Position numbers and translations under genes: made by a program. From NCBI GenBank assembly GCA_023055425.1, contig JALGPY010000008.1:20309359-20373358 (forward strand): a stretch of 64,000 nucleotides of DNA. Reading direction: 5' to 3'. The notes under the pieces were generated by a model, which saw only the letters and a list, made by a program, of their open reading frames with translations, ran no database searches and had not been told where the DNA came from. Position 1 is the stretch's first letter; each line of letters opens with the position of its first letter. This stretch comes from Linanthus parryae (taxonomy: Eukaryota; Streptophyta; Magnoliopsida; Ericales; Polemoniaceae). This document shows, piece by piece, positions 23,581-36,965 of the stretch.

Positions 23581-25490
23581 GCCGAAGATGGTGCCGGTCA
23601 CCAAAGTCTTAAAAACCGGACCGGCCATCGCCGGTTCATGGTCGGACCGGTCGGACCGGTGGTCGTACCGGTTCAATCGCACGTTTATTAAATAATATAT
23701 ATTTATTACATTTTATACAAAAAATAATAAATGTAGAGGAAAATAGTCTATAAAACAAAAAATTATGTATGCGCATTATTTAGCAATCGACTTAGGCTTT
23801 TAAAAGATACACGTTTTTATTTTCTTTAATATATAGTTGATTATTTGTACATTTATTGTAACATTTAACATTTGAGTACACAACATAAAAATGTAAATTT
23901 TGGTTTATCAGGACGTGTAATTTAAATTTCAAGCTTCTTTAGCAGTGCATTGCTATTAAATTGTTATAGTTATAAAGATAAACAAATCTGCTCTTGAAGT
24001 TTAAACAAATTAACAGCCCAACATTGATTAAAAGATACGCTTGGAAAAAAAAATAAGCAGGCAAATAGCAAATTGAAAGTGTGCAGGTATTTTCAAAAAA
24101 AAAAAAAAAGAGAAAAAAAAAAAGAGAAAAGAAAAACAGGCACATTTGAAGTTTGATATTAAGATTAAAAGATTGCACACCAATTACAAACTTGCGGTTG
24201 TCCCAGTGGTTAACACGCTTAGCTAATGGGTGCTTGGTCGCGAGTTCGATCCGCAGAGAATGCATTTTTTCGGAAATATTAAAAACCGGCCAGTTTTCAA
24301 ACCGACCGGTTCACCGGTTGGGCAGTAAAACGGCCGGTTTTTGACCGGCTTTGACCGGTTCCTTGCATGCCCGGTCTTAAAGATGAACCGGACCGGTCTG
24401 GGACCGGTTCACCGGTCCGATCGGTCGAACTTGCCGGTCCGGTCCGGTTTTTAAAACTATGCCGGTCACCGTCGTCTTGGAGGATCTCGGCGGCGCGACG
24501 GAGACGACGCTGTAGGTGGAGGAGTTGTCTTCGTCGTCGTAGTCTTGGTTGTATTGGGATTTGCGGGGGATGTCTTCAATGTCGTCGCGGAGGGAAGTGC
24601 TGAGGCGTCTCTCGGTTTTCACGGTGGCAACGGTGGTGGAGGAGATGACGGGGGGATAGAAACAGGGGAGGAGGAATCGACGGAGGGAGTCCATTTTGGT
24701 CATGGCTACTTGTTGAGCGTCAAGCCCTAGCCTCCCATCCTCGCTTCCCACTGTTCCCACAACCTTCTTTCTCTTTCTTCTCCCTCTGACTGACAATCCT
24801 CTAAAACAACAAAGGCGTGACTGGCGTGAGTAGCGCGTGACCCCGACCAGATGGAGTAGGATTTTGTGTTTCATCACTGTCGTGGTATAAGGGGGAGAAA
24901 ATGTCCCAATACCTTGTTTGGGAGGAGAAAAAAGAACCGATTATTTATATTTCTATTTATTTACAATCAAGAGATTGTAAATTTATTTCTATCACAAAAT
25001 AAAAAAGAGATTGTAAATTTATTTCTATACAAAAAGGGAAAAGGGAATTGATTCGGCAATTATTGATGGTTACACCGGATTTTAGTTAGCGTGACTTTTT
25101 TAGCCTTATTTATTAGTTAATACTTCATCCGTTTCTTCTCTTTCCCTACGTTTTGACTTTTGTCACTATTCACGTGATCACTTTGACCCGGTGATTTGGA
25201 TAGCGAAACGATCGAATATTTTGACAATTTTTTCATGATGTTGTAAAGTAAAAATTGATCTATAACATGGTGAAAAAATTATCAAAAAATTGTATCGTTT
25301 TTGCGATCGAAATCACCCGGTCAAAGTCACCCAGATACGAGCCAAAAAGTCAAAGCGTAGAGAAAGAGGAAAAAAACCGAGGAAGTACATTTTTTTCTAT
25401 TTAATACGCAATACTCATAATACTTAATTTTGGACAACTCTGTTTTAATACCACTGTACTTTTCATTAAGTTTGACATTCCCTTAATTTA
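23581..25490 (-). repeat. Array unit 2
   Basis: Inserted element 23603-24459, N-terminal fragment 24460-24703, tRNA-like module 24194-24258. The N-terminal frame is open. It differs from unit 1 by few substitutions (for example DLPCKS becomes DIPRKS). Confidence 0.9.
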
Positions 25491-27403
25491 GCCGAAGATG
25501 GTGCCGGTCACCAAAGTCTTAAAAACCGGACCGGCCATCGCCGGTTCATGGTCGGACCGGTCGGACCGGTGGTCGGACCGGTTCAATCGCACGTTTATTA
25601 AATAATATATATTTATTACTTTTTATACAAAAAATAATAAATGTAGTGGAAAATAGTCAATAAAAAAATTATGTATGCGCATTATTTAGCAATCGACTTA
25701 GGCTTTTAAAAGATACATGTTTTTATTTTCTTTAATATATAGTTGATTATTTGTACATTTATTGTAACATTTAACATTTGAGAACACAACATAAAAATGT
25801 AAATTTTGGTTTATCAGGATGTGTAATTTAAATTTCAAGCTTCTTTAGCAGTGCATTGCTATTAAATTGTTATGGTTATAAAGATAAACAAATCTGCTCT
25901 TGAAGTTTAAACAAATTAACAGCCCAACATTGATTAAAAGATACGCTTGGAAAAAAAACAAGCAGGCAAATAGCAAATTGAAAGTGTGCAGGTATTTTCA
26001 AAAAAAAAAAATAAAGAGAGAGAGAAAAAAAAGAGAGAAAAAAAAAACAGGCACATTTGAATTTTGATATTAAGATTAAAAGATTGCACACCAATTACAA
26101 ACTTGCGGTTGTCCCAGTGGTTAACACGCTTAGCTAATGGGTGCTTGGTCGCGAGTTCGATCCGCAGAGAATGCATTTTTTCGGAAATATTAAAAACCGG
26201 CCAGTTTTCAACCCGATCGGTTCACCGGTTGGGCAGTAAAACGACCGGTTTTTGACCGGCTTTGACCGGTTCCTTGCATGCCCGGTCTTAAAGATGAACC
26301 GGACCGGTCTGGGACCGGTTCACCGGTCCGACCGGTCGAACCTGCCGGTCCGGTTTTTAAAACTATGCCGGTCACCGTCGTCTTGGAGGATCTCGGCGGC
26401 GCGACGGAGACGACGCTGTAGGTGGAGAAGTTGTCTTCGTCGTCGTAGTCTTGGTTGTATTGGGATTTGCGGGGGAGGTCTTCAATGTCGTCGCGGAGGG
26501 AAGTGCTGAGGCGTCTCTCGGTTTTCACGGTGGCAACGGTGGTGGAGGAGATGACGGGGGGATAGAAACAGGGGAGGAGGAATCGACGGAGGGAGTCCAT
26601 TTTGGTCATGGCTACTTGTTGAGCGTCAAGCCCTAGCCTCCCTTCCTCGCTTCCCACTGTTCCCACAACCTTCTTTCTCTTTCTTCTCCCTCTGACTGAC
26701 AATCCTCTAAAACAACAAATGCGTGACTGGCGTGAGTAGCGCGTGACCCCGACCAGATGGAGTAGGATTTTGGGTTTCATCACTTTCATGTGTCGTGGTA
26801 TAAGGGGGAGAAAATGTCCCAATACCTTGTTTGGGAGGAGAAAAAAGAACCGATTATTTATATTTCTATTTATTTACAATCAAGAGATTGTAAATTTATT
26901 TCTATCACAAAATAAAAAAGAGATTGTAAATTTATTTCTATACAAAAAGGGAAAAGGGAATTGATTCGGCAATTATTGATGGTTACACCGGATTTTAGTT
27001 AGCGTGACTTTTTTAGCCTTATTTATTAGTTAATACTTCATCCGTTTCTTCTCTTTCCCTACGTTTTGACTTTTGTCACTATTCACGTGATCACTTTGAC
27101 CCGGTGATTTGGATAGCGAAACGATCGAATATTTTGACAATTTTTTCATGATGTTGTAAAGTAAAAATTGATCTATAACATGGTGAAAAAATTATCAAAA
27201 AATTGTATCGTTTTTGCGATCGAAATCACCCGGTCAAAGTCACCCAGATACGAGCCAAAAAGTCAAAGCGTAGAGAAAGAGGAAAAAAACCGAGGAAGTA
27301 CATTTTTTTATATTTAATACGCAATACTCATAATACTTAATTTTGGACAACTCTGTTTTAATACCACTGTACTTTTCATTAAGTTTGACATTCTCTTAAT
27401 TTA
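25491..27403 (-). repeat. Array unit 3
   Basis: Inserted element 25513-26365, N-terminal fragment 26366-26609, tRNA-like module 26105-26169. It carries a six-base TTCATG-type insertion at about 26784 shared only with unit 8. The open frame is extended to 26822. Confidence 0.9.
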
Positions 27404-29297
27404 GCCGAAGATGGTGCCGGTCACCAAAGTCTTAAAAACCGGACCGGCCATCGCCGGTTCATGGTCGGACCGGTCGGACCGGTGGTCGGACCGGTTCAAT
27501 CGCACGTTTATTAAATAATATATATTTATTACTTTTTATACAAAAAATAATAAATGGAGTGGAAAATAGTCTATAAAACAAAAAATTATGTATCCGCATT
27601 ATTTAGCAATCGACTTAGGCTTTTAAAAGATACACGTTTTTATTTTCTTTAATATATAGTTGATTATTTGTACATTTATTGTAACATTTAACATTTGAGT
27701 ACACAACATAAAAATGTAAATTTTGGTTTATCAGGATGTGTAATTTAAATTTCAAGCTTCTTTAGCAGTGCATTGCTATTAAATTGTTATGGTTATAAAG
27801 ATAAACAAAATCTGCTCTTGAAGTTTAAACAAATTAAAAGCCCAACATTGATTAAAAGATAAGTTTGGAAAAAAAATGTGCAGGCAAATAGCAAATTGAA
27901 AGTGTGCAGGTATTTTCAAAAAAAAAAAAAAGAGAGAAAAAAAAAACAGGCACATTTGAATTTTGATATTAAGATAAGATTGCACACCAATTACAAACTT
28001 GCGGTTGTCCCAGTGGTTAACACGCTTAGCTAATGGGTGCTTGGTCGCGAGTTCGATCCGCAGAGAATGCATTTTTTCGGAAATATTAAAAACCGGCCAG
28101 TTTTCAACCCGACCGGTTCACCGGTTGGGCAGTAAAACGACCGGTTTTTGACCGGCTTTGACCGGTTCCTTGCATGCCCGGTCTTAAAGATGAACCGGAC
28201 CGGTCTGGGACCGGTTCACCGGTCCGACCGGTCGAACCTGGCGGTCCGGTCCGGTTTTTAAAACTATGCCGGTCACCGTCGTCTTGGAGGATCTCGGCGG
28301 CGCGACGGAGACGACGCTGTAGGTGGAGGAGTTGTCTTCGTCGTCGTAGTCTTGGTTGTATTGGGATTTGCGGGGGAGGTCTTCAATGTCGTCGCGGAGA
28401 GAAGTGCTGAGGCGTCTCTCGGTTTTCACGGTGGCAACGGTGGTGGAGGAGATGACGGGGGGATAGAAACAGGGGAGGAGGAATCGACGGAGGGAGTCCA
28501 TTTTGGTCATGGCTACTTGTTGAGCGTCAAGCCCTAGCCTCCCTTCCTCGCTTCCCACTGTTCCCACAACCTTCTTTCTCTTTCTTCTCCCTCTGACTGA
28601 CAATCCTCTAAAACAACAAAGGCGTGACTGGCGTGAGTAGCGCGTGACCCCGACCAGATGGAGTAGGATTTTGGGTTTCATCACTGTCGTGGTATAAGGG
28701 GGAGAAAATGTCCCAATACCTTGTTTGGGAGGAGAAAAAAGAACCGATTATTTATATTTCTATTTATTTACAATCAAGAGATTGTAAATTTATTTCTATC
28801 ACAAAATAAAAAAGAGATTGTAAATTTATTTCTATACAAAAAGGGAAAAGGGAATTGATTCGGCAATTATTGATGGTTACACCGGATTTTAGTTAGCGTG
28901 ACTTTTTTAGCCTTATTTATTAGTTAATACTTCATCCGTTTCTTCTCTTTCCCTACGTTTTGACTTTTGTCACTATTCACGTGATCACTTTGACCCGGTG
29001 ATTTGGATAGCGAAACGATCGAATATTTTGACAATTTTTTCATGATGTTGTAAAGTAAAAATTGATCTATAACATGGTGAAAAAATTATCAAAAAATTGT
29101 ATCGTTTTTGCGATCGAAATCACCCGGTCAAAGTCACCCAGATACGAGCCAAAAAGTCAAAGCGTAGAGAAAGAGGAAAAAAACCGAGGAAGTACATTTT
29201 TTTATATTTAATACGCAATACTCATAATACTTAATTTTGGACAACTCTGTTTTAATACCACTGTACTTTTCATTAAGTTTGACATTCTCTTAATTTA
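27404..29297 (-). repeat. Array unit 4
   Basis: Inserted element 27426-28266, N-terminal fragment 28267-28510, tRNA-like module 28001-28065. Shortest full unit (1894 bp), mostly because of a shorter A-rich tract and a small deletion before the tRNA-like module. Confidence 0.9.
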
Positions 29298-31226
29298 GCC
29301 GAAGATGGTGCCGGTCACCAAAGTCTTAAAAACCGGACCGGCCATCGCCGGTTCATGGTCGGTGGTCGGACCGGTTCAATCGCACGTTTATTAAATAATA
29401 TATATTTATTACTTTTTATACAAAAAATAATAAATGTAGTGGAAAATAGTCAATAAAAAAAATTATGTATGCGCATTATTTAGCAATCGACTTAGGCTTT
29501 TAAAAGATACATGTTTTTATTTTCTTTAATATATAGTTGATTATTTGTACATTTATTGTAACATTTAACATTTGAGAACACAACATAAAAATGTAAATTT
29601 TGGTTTATCAGGATGTGTAATTTAAATTTCAAGCTTCTTTAGCAGTGCATTGCTATTAAATTGTTATGGTTATAAAGATAAACAAATCTGCTCTTGAAGT
29701 TTAAACAAATTAACAGCCCAACATTGATTAAAAGATACGCTTGGAAAAAAAATAAGCAGGCAAATAGCAAATTGAAAGTGTGCAAGTATTTTCAAAAAAA
29801 AAAAAAAAAAAGAAAGAGAGAGAAAAAAAAAGAGAGAAAAAAAAAACAGGCACATTTGAATTTTGATATTAAGATTAAAAGATTGCACACCAATTACAAA
29901 CTTGCGGTTGTCCCAGTGGTTAACACGCTTAGCTAATGGGTGCTTGGTCGCGAGTTCGATCCGCAGAGAATGCATTTTTTCGGAAATATTAAAAACCGGC
30001 CAGTTTTCAACCCGACCGGTTCACCGGTTGGGCAGTAAAACGACCGGTTTTTGAGCGGCTTTTACCGGTTCCTTGCATGCCCGGTCTTAAAGATGAACCG
30101 GACCGGTCTGGGACCGGTTCACCGGTCCGACCGGTCGAACCTGCCGGTCCGGTCCGACCGGTCGAACCTGCCGGTCCGGTCCGGTTTTTAAAACTATGCC
30201 GGTCACCGTCGTCTTGGAGGATCTCGGCGGCGCGACGGAGACGACGATGTAGGTGGAGGAGTTGTCTTCGTCGTCGTAGTCTTGGTTGTATTGGGATTTG
30301 CGGGGGAGGTCTTCAATGTCGTCGCGGAGGGAAGTGCCGAGGCGTCTCTCGGTTTTCACGGTGGCAACGGTGGTGGAGGAGATGACGGGGGGATAGAAAC
30401 AGGGGAGGAGGAATCGACGGAGGGAGTCCATTTTGGTCATGGCTACTTGTTGAGCATCAAGCCCTAGCCTCCCTTCCTCGCTTCCCACTGTTCCCACAAC
30501 CTTCTTTCTCTTTCTTCTCCCTCTGATTGACAATCCTCTAAAACAACAAAGGCGTGACTGGCGTGAGTAGCGCGTGACCCCGACCAGATGGAGTTGGATT
30601 TTGGGTTTCATCACTGTCGTGGTATAAGGGGGAGAAAATGTCCCAATACCTTGTTTGGGAGGAGAAAAAAGAACCGATTATTTATATTTCTATTTATTTA
30701 CAATCAAGAGATTGTAAATTTATTTCTATCACAAAATAAAAAAGAGATTGTAAATTTATTTCTATACAAAAAGGGAAAAGGGAATTGACTCGGCAATTAT
30801 TGATGGTTACACCGGATTTTAGTTAGCGTGACTTTTTTAGCCTTATTTATTAGTTAATACTTCATCCGTTTCTTCTCTTTTCCTACGTTTTGACTTTTGT
30901 CACTATTCACGTGATCACTTTGACCCGGTGATTTGGATAGCGAAACGATCGAATATTTTGACAATTTTTTCATGATGTTGTAAAGTAAAAATTGATCTAT
31001 AACATGGTGAAAAAATTATCAAAAAACTGTATCGTTTTTGCGATCGAAATCACCCGGTCAAAGTCACCCAGATACGAGCCAAAAAGTCAAAGCGTAGAGA
31101 AAGAGGAAAAAAACCGAGGAAGTACATTTTTTCTATTTAATACGCAATACTCATAATACTTAATTTTGGACAACTCTGTTTTAATACCACTGTACTTTTC
31201 ATTAAGTTTGACGTTCCCTTAATTTA
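29298..31226 (-). repeat. Array unit 5
   Basis: Inserted element 29320-30196, N-terminal fragment 30197-30440, tRNA-like module 29904-29968. The right end of the element has a private ~27-bp internal duplication (about 30128-30182) of a CCGACCGGTCGAACCTGCCG block, and its left end lacks one GGACCGGTC block. Confidence 0.9.
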
Positions 31227-33136
31227 GCCGAAGATGGTGCCGGTCACCAAAGTCTTAAAAACCGGACCGGCCATCGCCGGTTCATGGTCGGACCGGTCGG
31301 ACCGGTGGTCGGACCGGTTCAATCGCACGTTTATTAAATAATATATATTTATTACTTTTTATACAAAAAATAATAAATGTAGTGGAAAATAGTCTATAAA
31401 ACAAAAAATTATGTATGCGCATTATTTAGCAATCGACTTAGGCTTTTAAAAGATACATGTTTTTATTTTCTTTAATATATAGTTGATTATTTGTACATTT
31501 ATTGTAACATTTAACATTTGAGTACACAACATAAAAATGTAAATTTTGGTTTATCAGGATGTGTAATTTAAATTTCAAGCTTCTTTAGCAGTGCATTGCT
31601 ATTAAATTGTTATGGTTATAAAGATAAACAAAATCTGCTCTTGAAGTTTAAACAAATTAAAAGCCCAACATTGATTAAAAGATACGTTTGGAAAAAAAAT
31701 GTGCAGGCAAATAGCAAATTGAAAGTGTGAAGGTATTTTCAAAAAAAAAAAAAAAAGCGAGAAAAAAAAGAGAGAAAAAAAAACAGGCACATTTGAATTT
31801 TGATATTAAGATTAAAAGATTGCACATCAATTACAAACTTGCGGTTGTCCCAGTGGTTAACACGCTTAGCTAATGGGTGTTTGGTCGCGAGTTCGATCCG
31901 CAGAGAATGCATTTTTTCGGAAATATTAAAAACCGGCCAGTTTTCAACCCGACCGGTTCACCGAAGGGGCAGTAAAACGACCGGTTTTTGACCGGCTTTT
32001 ACCGGTTCCTTGCATGCCCGGTCTTAAAGATGAACCGGACCGGTCTGGGACCGGTTCACCGGTCCGACCGGTCGAACCTGCCGGTCCGGTCCGGTTTTTA
32101 AAACTATGCCGGTCACCGTCGTCTTGGAGGATCTCGGCGGCGCGACGGAGACTACGCTGTAGGTGGAGGAGTTGTCTTCGTCGTCGTAGTCTTGGTTGTA
32201 TTGGGATTTGCGGGGGAGGTCTTCAATGTCGTCGCGGAGGGAAGTGCCGATGCGTCTCTCGGTTTTCACGGTGGCAACGGTGGTGGAGGAGATGACGGGG
32301 GGATAGAAACAGGGGAGGAGGAATCGACGGAGGGAGTCCATTTTGGTCATGGCTACTTGTTGAGCGTCAAGCCCTAGCCTCCCTTCCTCGCTTCCCACTG
32401 TTCCCACAACCTTCTTTCTCTTTCTTCTACCTCTGATTGACAATCCTCTAAAACAACAAAGGCGTGACTGGCGTGAGTAGCGCGTGACCCCGACCAGATG
32501 GAGTTGGATTTTGGGTTTCATCACTGTCGTGGTATAAGGGGGAGAAAATGTCCCAATACCTTGTTTGGGAGGAGAAAAAAGAACCGATTATTTATATTTC
32601 TATTTATTTACAATCAAGAGATTGTAAATTTATTTCTATCACAAAATAAAAAAGAGATTGTAAATTTATTTCTATACAAAAAGGGAAAAGGGAATTGACT
32701 CGGCAATTATTGATGGTTACACCGGATTTTAGTTAGCGTGACTTTTTTAGCCTTATTTATTAGTTAATACTTCATCCGTTTCTTCTCTTTCCCTACGTTT
32801 TGACTTTTGTCACTATTCACGTGATCACTTTGACCCGGTGATTTGGATAGCGAAACGATGGAATATTTTGACAATTTTTTCATGATGTTGTAAAGTAAAA
32901 ATTGATCTATAACATGGTGAAAAAATTATCAAAAAACTGTATCGTTTTTGCGATCGAAATCACCCGGTCAAAGTCACCCAGATACGAGCCAAAAAGTCAA
33001 AGCGTAGAGAAAGAGGAAAAAAACCGAGGAAGTACATTTTTTCTATTTAATACGCAATACTCATAATACTTAATTTTGGACAACTCTGTTTTAATACCAC
33101 TGTACTTTTCATTAAGTTTGACATTCCCTTAATTTA
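31227..33136 (-). repeat. Array unit 6
   Basis: Inserted element 31249-32106, N-terminal fragment 32107-32350, tRNA-like module 31841-31905. It shares GAGTTGGATTTTGG and GATTGACAATCC variants with unit 5 only, so the two are sister copies. Confidence 0.9.
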
Positions 33137-35042
33137 GCCGAAGATGGTGCCGGTCACCAAAGTCTTAAAAACCGGACCGGCCATCGCCGGTTCATGGTCG
33201 GACCGGTCGGACCGGTGGTCGGACCGGTTCAATCGCACGTTTATTAAATAATATATATTTATTACTTTTTATACAAAAAATAATAAATGTAGTGGAAAAT
33301 AGTCTATAAAACAAAAAATTATGTATGCGCATTATTTAGCAATCGACTTAGGCTTTTAAAAGATACATGTTTTTATTTTCTTTAATATATAGTTGATTAT
33401 TTGTACATTTATTGTAACATTTAACATTTGAGTACACAACATAAAAATGTAAATTTTGGTTTATCAGGATGTGTAATTTAAATTTCAAGCTTCTTTAGCA
33501 GTGCATTGCTATTAAATTGTTATGGTTATAAAGATAAACAAATCTGCTCTTGAAGTTTAAACAAATTAAAAGTCCAACATTGATTAAAAGATACGTTTGG
33601 AAAAAAAATGTGCAGGCAAATAGCAAATTGAAAGTGTGCAGGTATTTTCAATAAAAAAAAAGAGAGAAAAAAAAAGAGAGAAAAAAAATTAGGCACATTT
33701 GAATTTTGATATTAAGATTAAAAGATTGCACACCAATTACAAACTTGCGGTTGTCCCAGTGGTTAACACGCTTAGCTAATGGGTGCTTGGTCGCGAGTTC
33801 GATCCGCAGAGAATGCATTTTTTCGGAAATATTAAAAACCGGCCAGTTTTCAACCTGACCGGTTCACCGGTTGGGCAGTAAAACGACCGGTTTTTGACCG
33901 GCTTTTACCGGTTCCTTGCATGCCTGGTCTTCAAGATGAACCGACCGGTCTGGGACCGGTTCACCGGTCCGACCGGTCGAACCTGCCGGTCCGGTCCGGT
34001 TTTTAAAACTATGCCGGTCACCGTCGTCTTGGAGGATCTCGGCGGCGCGACGGAGACGACGCTGTAGGTGGAGGAGTTGTCTTCGTCGTCGTAGTCTTGG
34101 TTGTATTGGGATTTGCGGGGGAGGTCTTCAATGTCGTCGCGGAGGGAAGTGCTGAGGCGTCTCTCGGTTTTCACGGTGGCAACGGTGGTGGAGGAGATGA
34201 CGGGGGGATAGAAACAGGGGAGGAGGAATCGACGGAGGGAGTCCATTTTGGTCATGGCTACTTGTTGAGCGTCAAGCCCTAGCCTCCCTTCCTCGCTTCC
34301 CACTGTTCCCACAACCTTCTTTCTCTTTCTTCTCCCTCTGACTGACAATCCTCTAAAACAACAAAGGCGTGACTGGCGTGAGTAGCGCGTGACCCTGACC
34401 AGATGGAGTAGGATTTTGGGTTTCATCACTGTCGTGGTATAAGGGGGAGAAAATGTCCCAATACCTTGTTTGGGAGGAGAAAAAAGAATCGATTATTTAT
34501 ATTTCTATTTATTTACAATCAAGAGATTGTAAATTTATTTCTATCACAAAATAAAAAAGAGATTGTAAATTTATTTCTATACAAAAAGGGAAAAGGGAAT
34601 TGACTCGGCAATTATTGATGGTTACACCGGATTTTAGTTAGCGTGACTTTTTTAGCCTTATTTATTAGTTAATACTTCATCCGTTTCTTCTCTTTCCCTA
34701 CGTTTTGACTTTTGTCACTATTCACGTGATCACTTTGACCCGGTGATTTGGATAGCAAAACGATCGAATATTTTGACAAATTTTTCATGATATTGTAAAG
34801 TAAAAATTGATCTATAACATGGTGAAAAAATTATCAAAAAATTGTATCGTTTTTGCGATCGAAATCACCCGGTCAAAGTCACCCAGATTTGAGCCAAAAA
34901 GTCAAAGCGTAGAGAAAGAGGAAAAAAACTGAGGAAGTATATTTTTTTATATTTAATACGCAATACTCATAATACTTAATTTTGGACAACTCTGTTTTAA
35001 TACCACTGTACTTTTCATTAAGTTTGACATTCCCTTAATTTA
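33137..35042 (-). repeat. Array unit 7
   Basis: Inserted element 33159-34011, N-terminal fragment 34012-34255, tRNA-like module 33747-33811. The A-rich tract is shortened and interrupted by T. A one-base loss in the GAACCGACCGG block changes the reading past the element end. Confidence 0.9.
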
Positions 35043-36965
35043 GCCGAAGATGGTGCCGGTCACCAAAGTCTTAAAAACCGGACCGGCCATCGCCGGTTCA
35101 TGGTCGGACCGGTCGGACCGGTGGTCGGACCGGTTCAATCGCACGTTTATTAAATAATATATATTTATTACTTTTTATACAAAAAATAATAAATGTAGTG
35201 GAAAATAGTCTATAAAACAAAAAATTATGTATGCGCATTATTTAGCAATCGACTTAGGCTTTTAAAAGATACACATTTTTATTTTCTTTAATATATAGTT
35301 GATTATTTGTACATTTATTGTAACATTTAACATTTGAGTACACAACATAAAAATGTAAATTTTGGTTTATCAGGATGTGTAATTTAAATTTCAAGCTTCT
35401 TTATCAGTGCATTGCTATTAAATTGTTATGGTTATAAAGATAAACAAATCTGCTCTTGAAGTTTAAGCAAATTAAAAGCCCAACATTGATTAAAAGATAC
35501 GTTTGGAAAAAAAATGTGCAGGCAAATAGCAAATTGAAAGTGTGCAAGAATTTTCAAAAAAAAAAAAAAAAAAAGAGAGAGAAAAAGAAAGAGAGAAAAA
35601 ACAACAGTCACATTTGAATTTTGATATTAAGATTAAAAGATTGCACACCAATAACAAACTTGCGGTTGTCCCAGTGGTTAACACGCTTAGCTAATGGGTG
35701 CTTGGTCGCGAGTTCGATCCGCAGAGAATGCATTTTTTCGGAAATATTAAAAACCGCCCAGTTTTCAACCTAACCGGTTCACCGGTTGGGCAGTAAAACT
35801 ACCGGTTTTTGACCGGCTTTTACCGATTCCTTGCATGCCCGGTCTTAAAGATGAACCGGACCGGTCTGGGACCGGTTCACCGGTCCGACCGGTCGAACCT
35901 GCCGGTCCGGTCCGGTTTTTAAAACTATGCCGGTCACCGTCGTCTTGGAGGATCTCGGCGGCGCGACGGAGACGACGCTGTAGGTGGAGGAGTTGTCTTC
36001 GTCGTCGTAGTCTTGGTTGTATTGGGATTTGCGGGGGAGGTCTTCAATGTCGTCGCGGAGGGAAGTGCTGAGGCGTCTCTCGGTTTTCACGGTGGCAACG
36101 GTGGTGGAGGAGATGACGGGGGGATAGAAACAGGGGAGGAGGAATCGACGGAGGGAGTCCATTTTGGTCATGGCTACTTGTTGAGCGTCAAGCCCTAGCC
36201 TCCCTTCCTCGCTTCCCACTGTTCCCACAACCTTCTTTCTCTTTCTTCTCCCTCTGACTGACAATCCTCTAAAACAACAAAGGCGTGACTGGCGTGAGTA
36301 GCGCGTGACCCCGACCAGATGGAGTAGGATTTTGGGTTTCATCACTTTCATGTGTCGTGGTATAAGGGGGAGAAAATGTCCAAATACCTTGTTTGGGAGG
36401 AGAAAAAAGAACCGATTATTTATATTTCTATTTATTTACAATCAAGTGATTGTAAATTTATTTCTATCACAAAATAAAAAAGAGATTGTAAATTTATTTC
36501 TATACAAAAAGGGAAAAGGGAATTGATTCGGCAATTATTGATGGTTACACCGGATTTTAGTTAGCGTGACTTTTTTAGCCTTATTTATTAGTTAATACTT
36601 CATCCGTTTCTTCTCTTTCCCTACGTTTTGACTTTTGTCACTATTCACGTGATCACTTTGACCCGGTGATTTGGATAGCGTAACGATCGAATATTTTGAC
36701 AATTTTTTCATGATGTTGTAAAGTAAAAATTGATCTATAACATGGTGAAAAAATTATCAAAAAATTGTATCGTTTTTGCGATCGAAATCACCCGGTCAAA
36801 GTCACCCAGATACGAGCCAAAAAGTCAAAGCGTAGAGAAAGAGGAAAAAAACTGAGGAAGTATATTTTTTTATATTTAATACGCAATACTCATAATACTG
36901 AATTTTGGACAACTCTGTTTTAATACCACTGTACTTTTCATTAAGTTTGACATTCCCTTAATTTA
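35043..36965 (-). repeat. Array unit 8
   Basis: Inserted element 35065-35927, N-terminal fragment 35928-36171, tRNA-like module 35662-35726. It shares the TTCATG insertion with unit 3 and the TTTATCAGTGC variant with partial unit 9. Confidence 0.9.
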
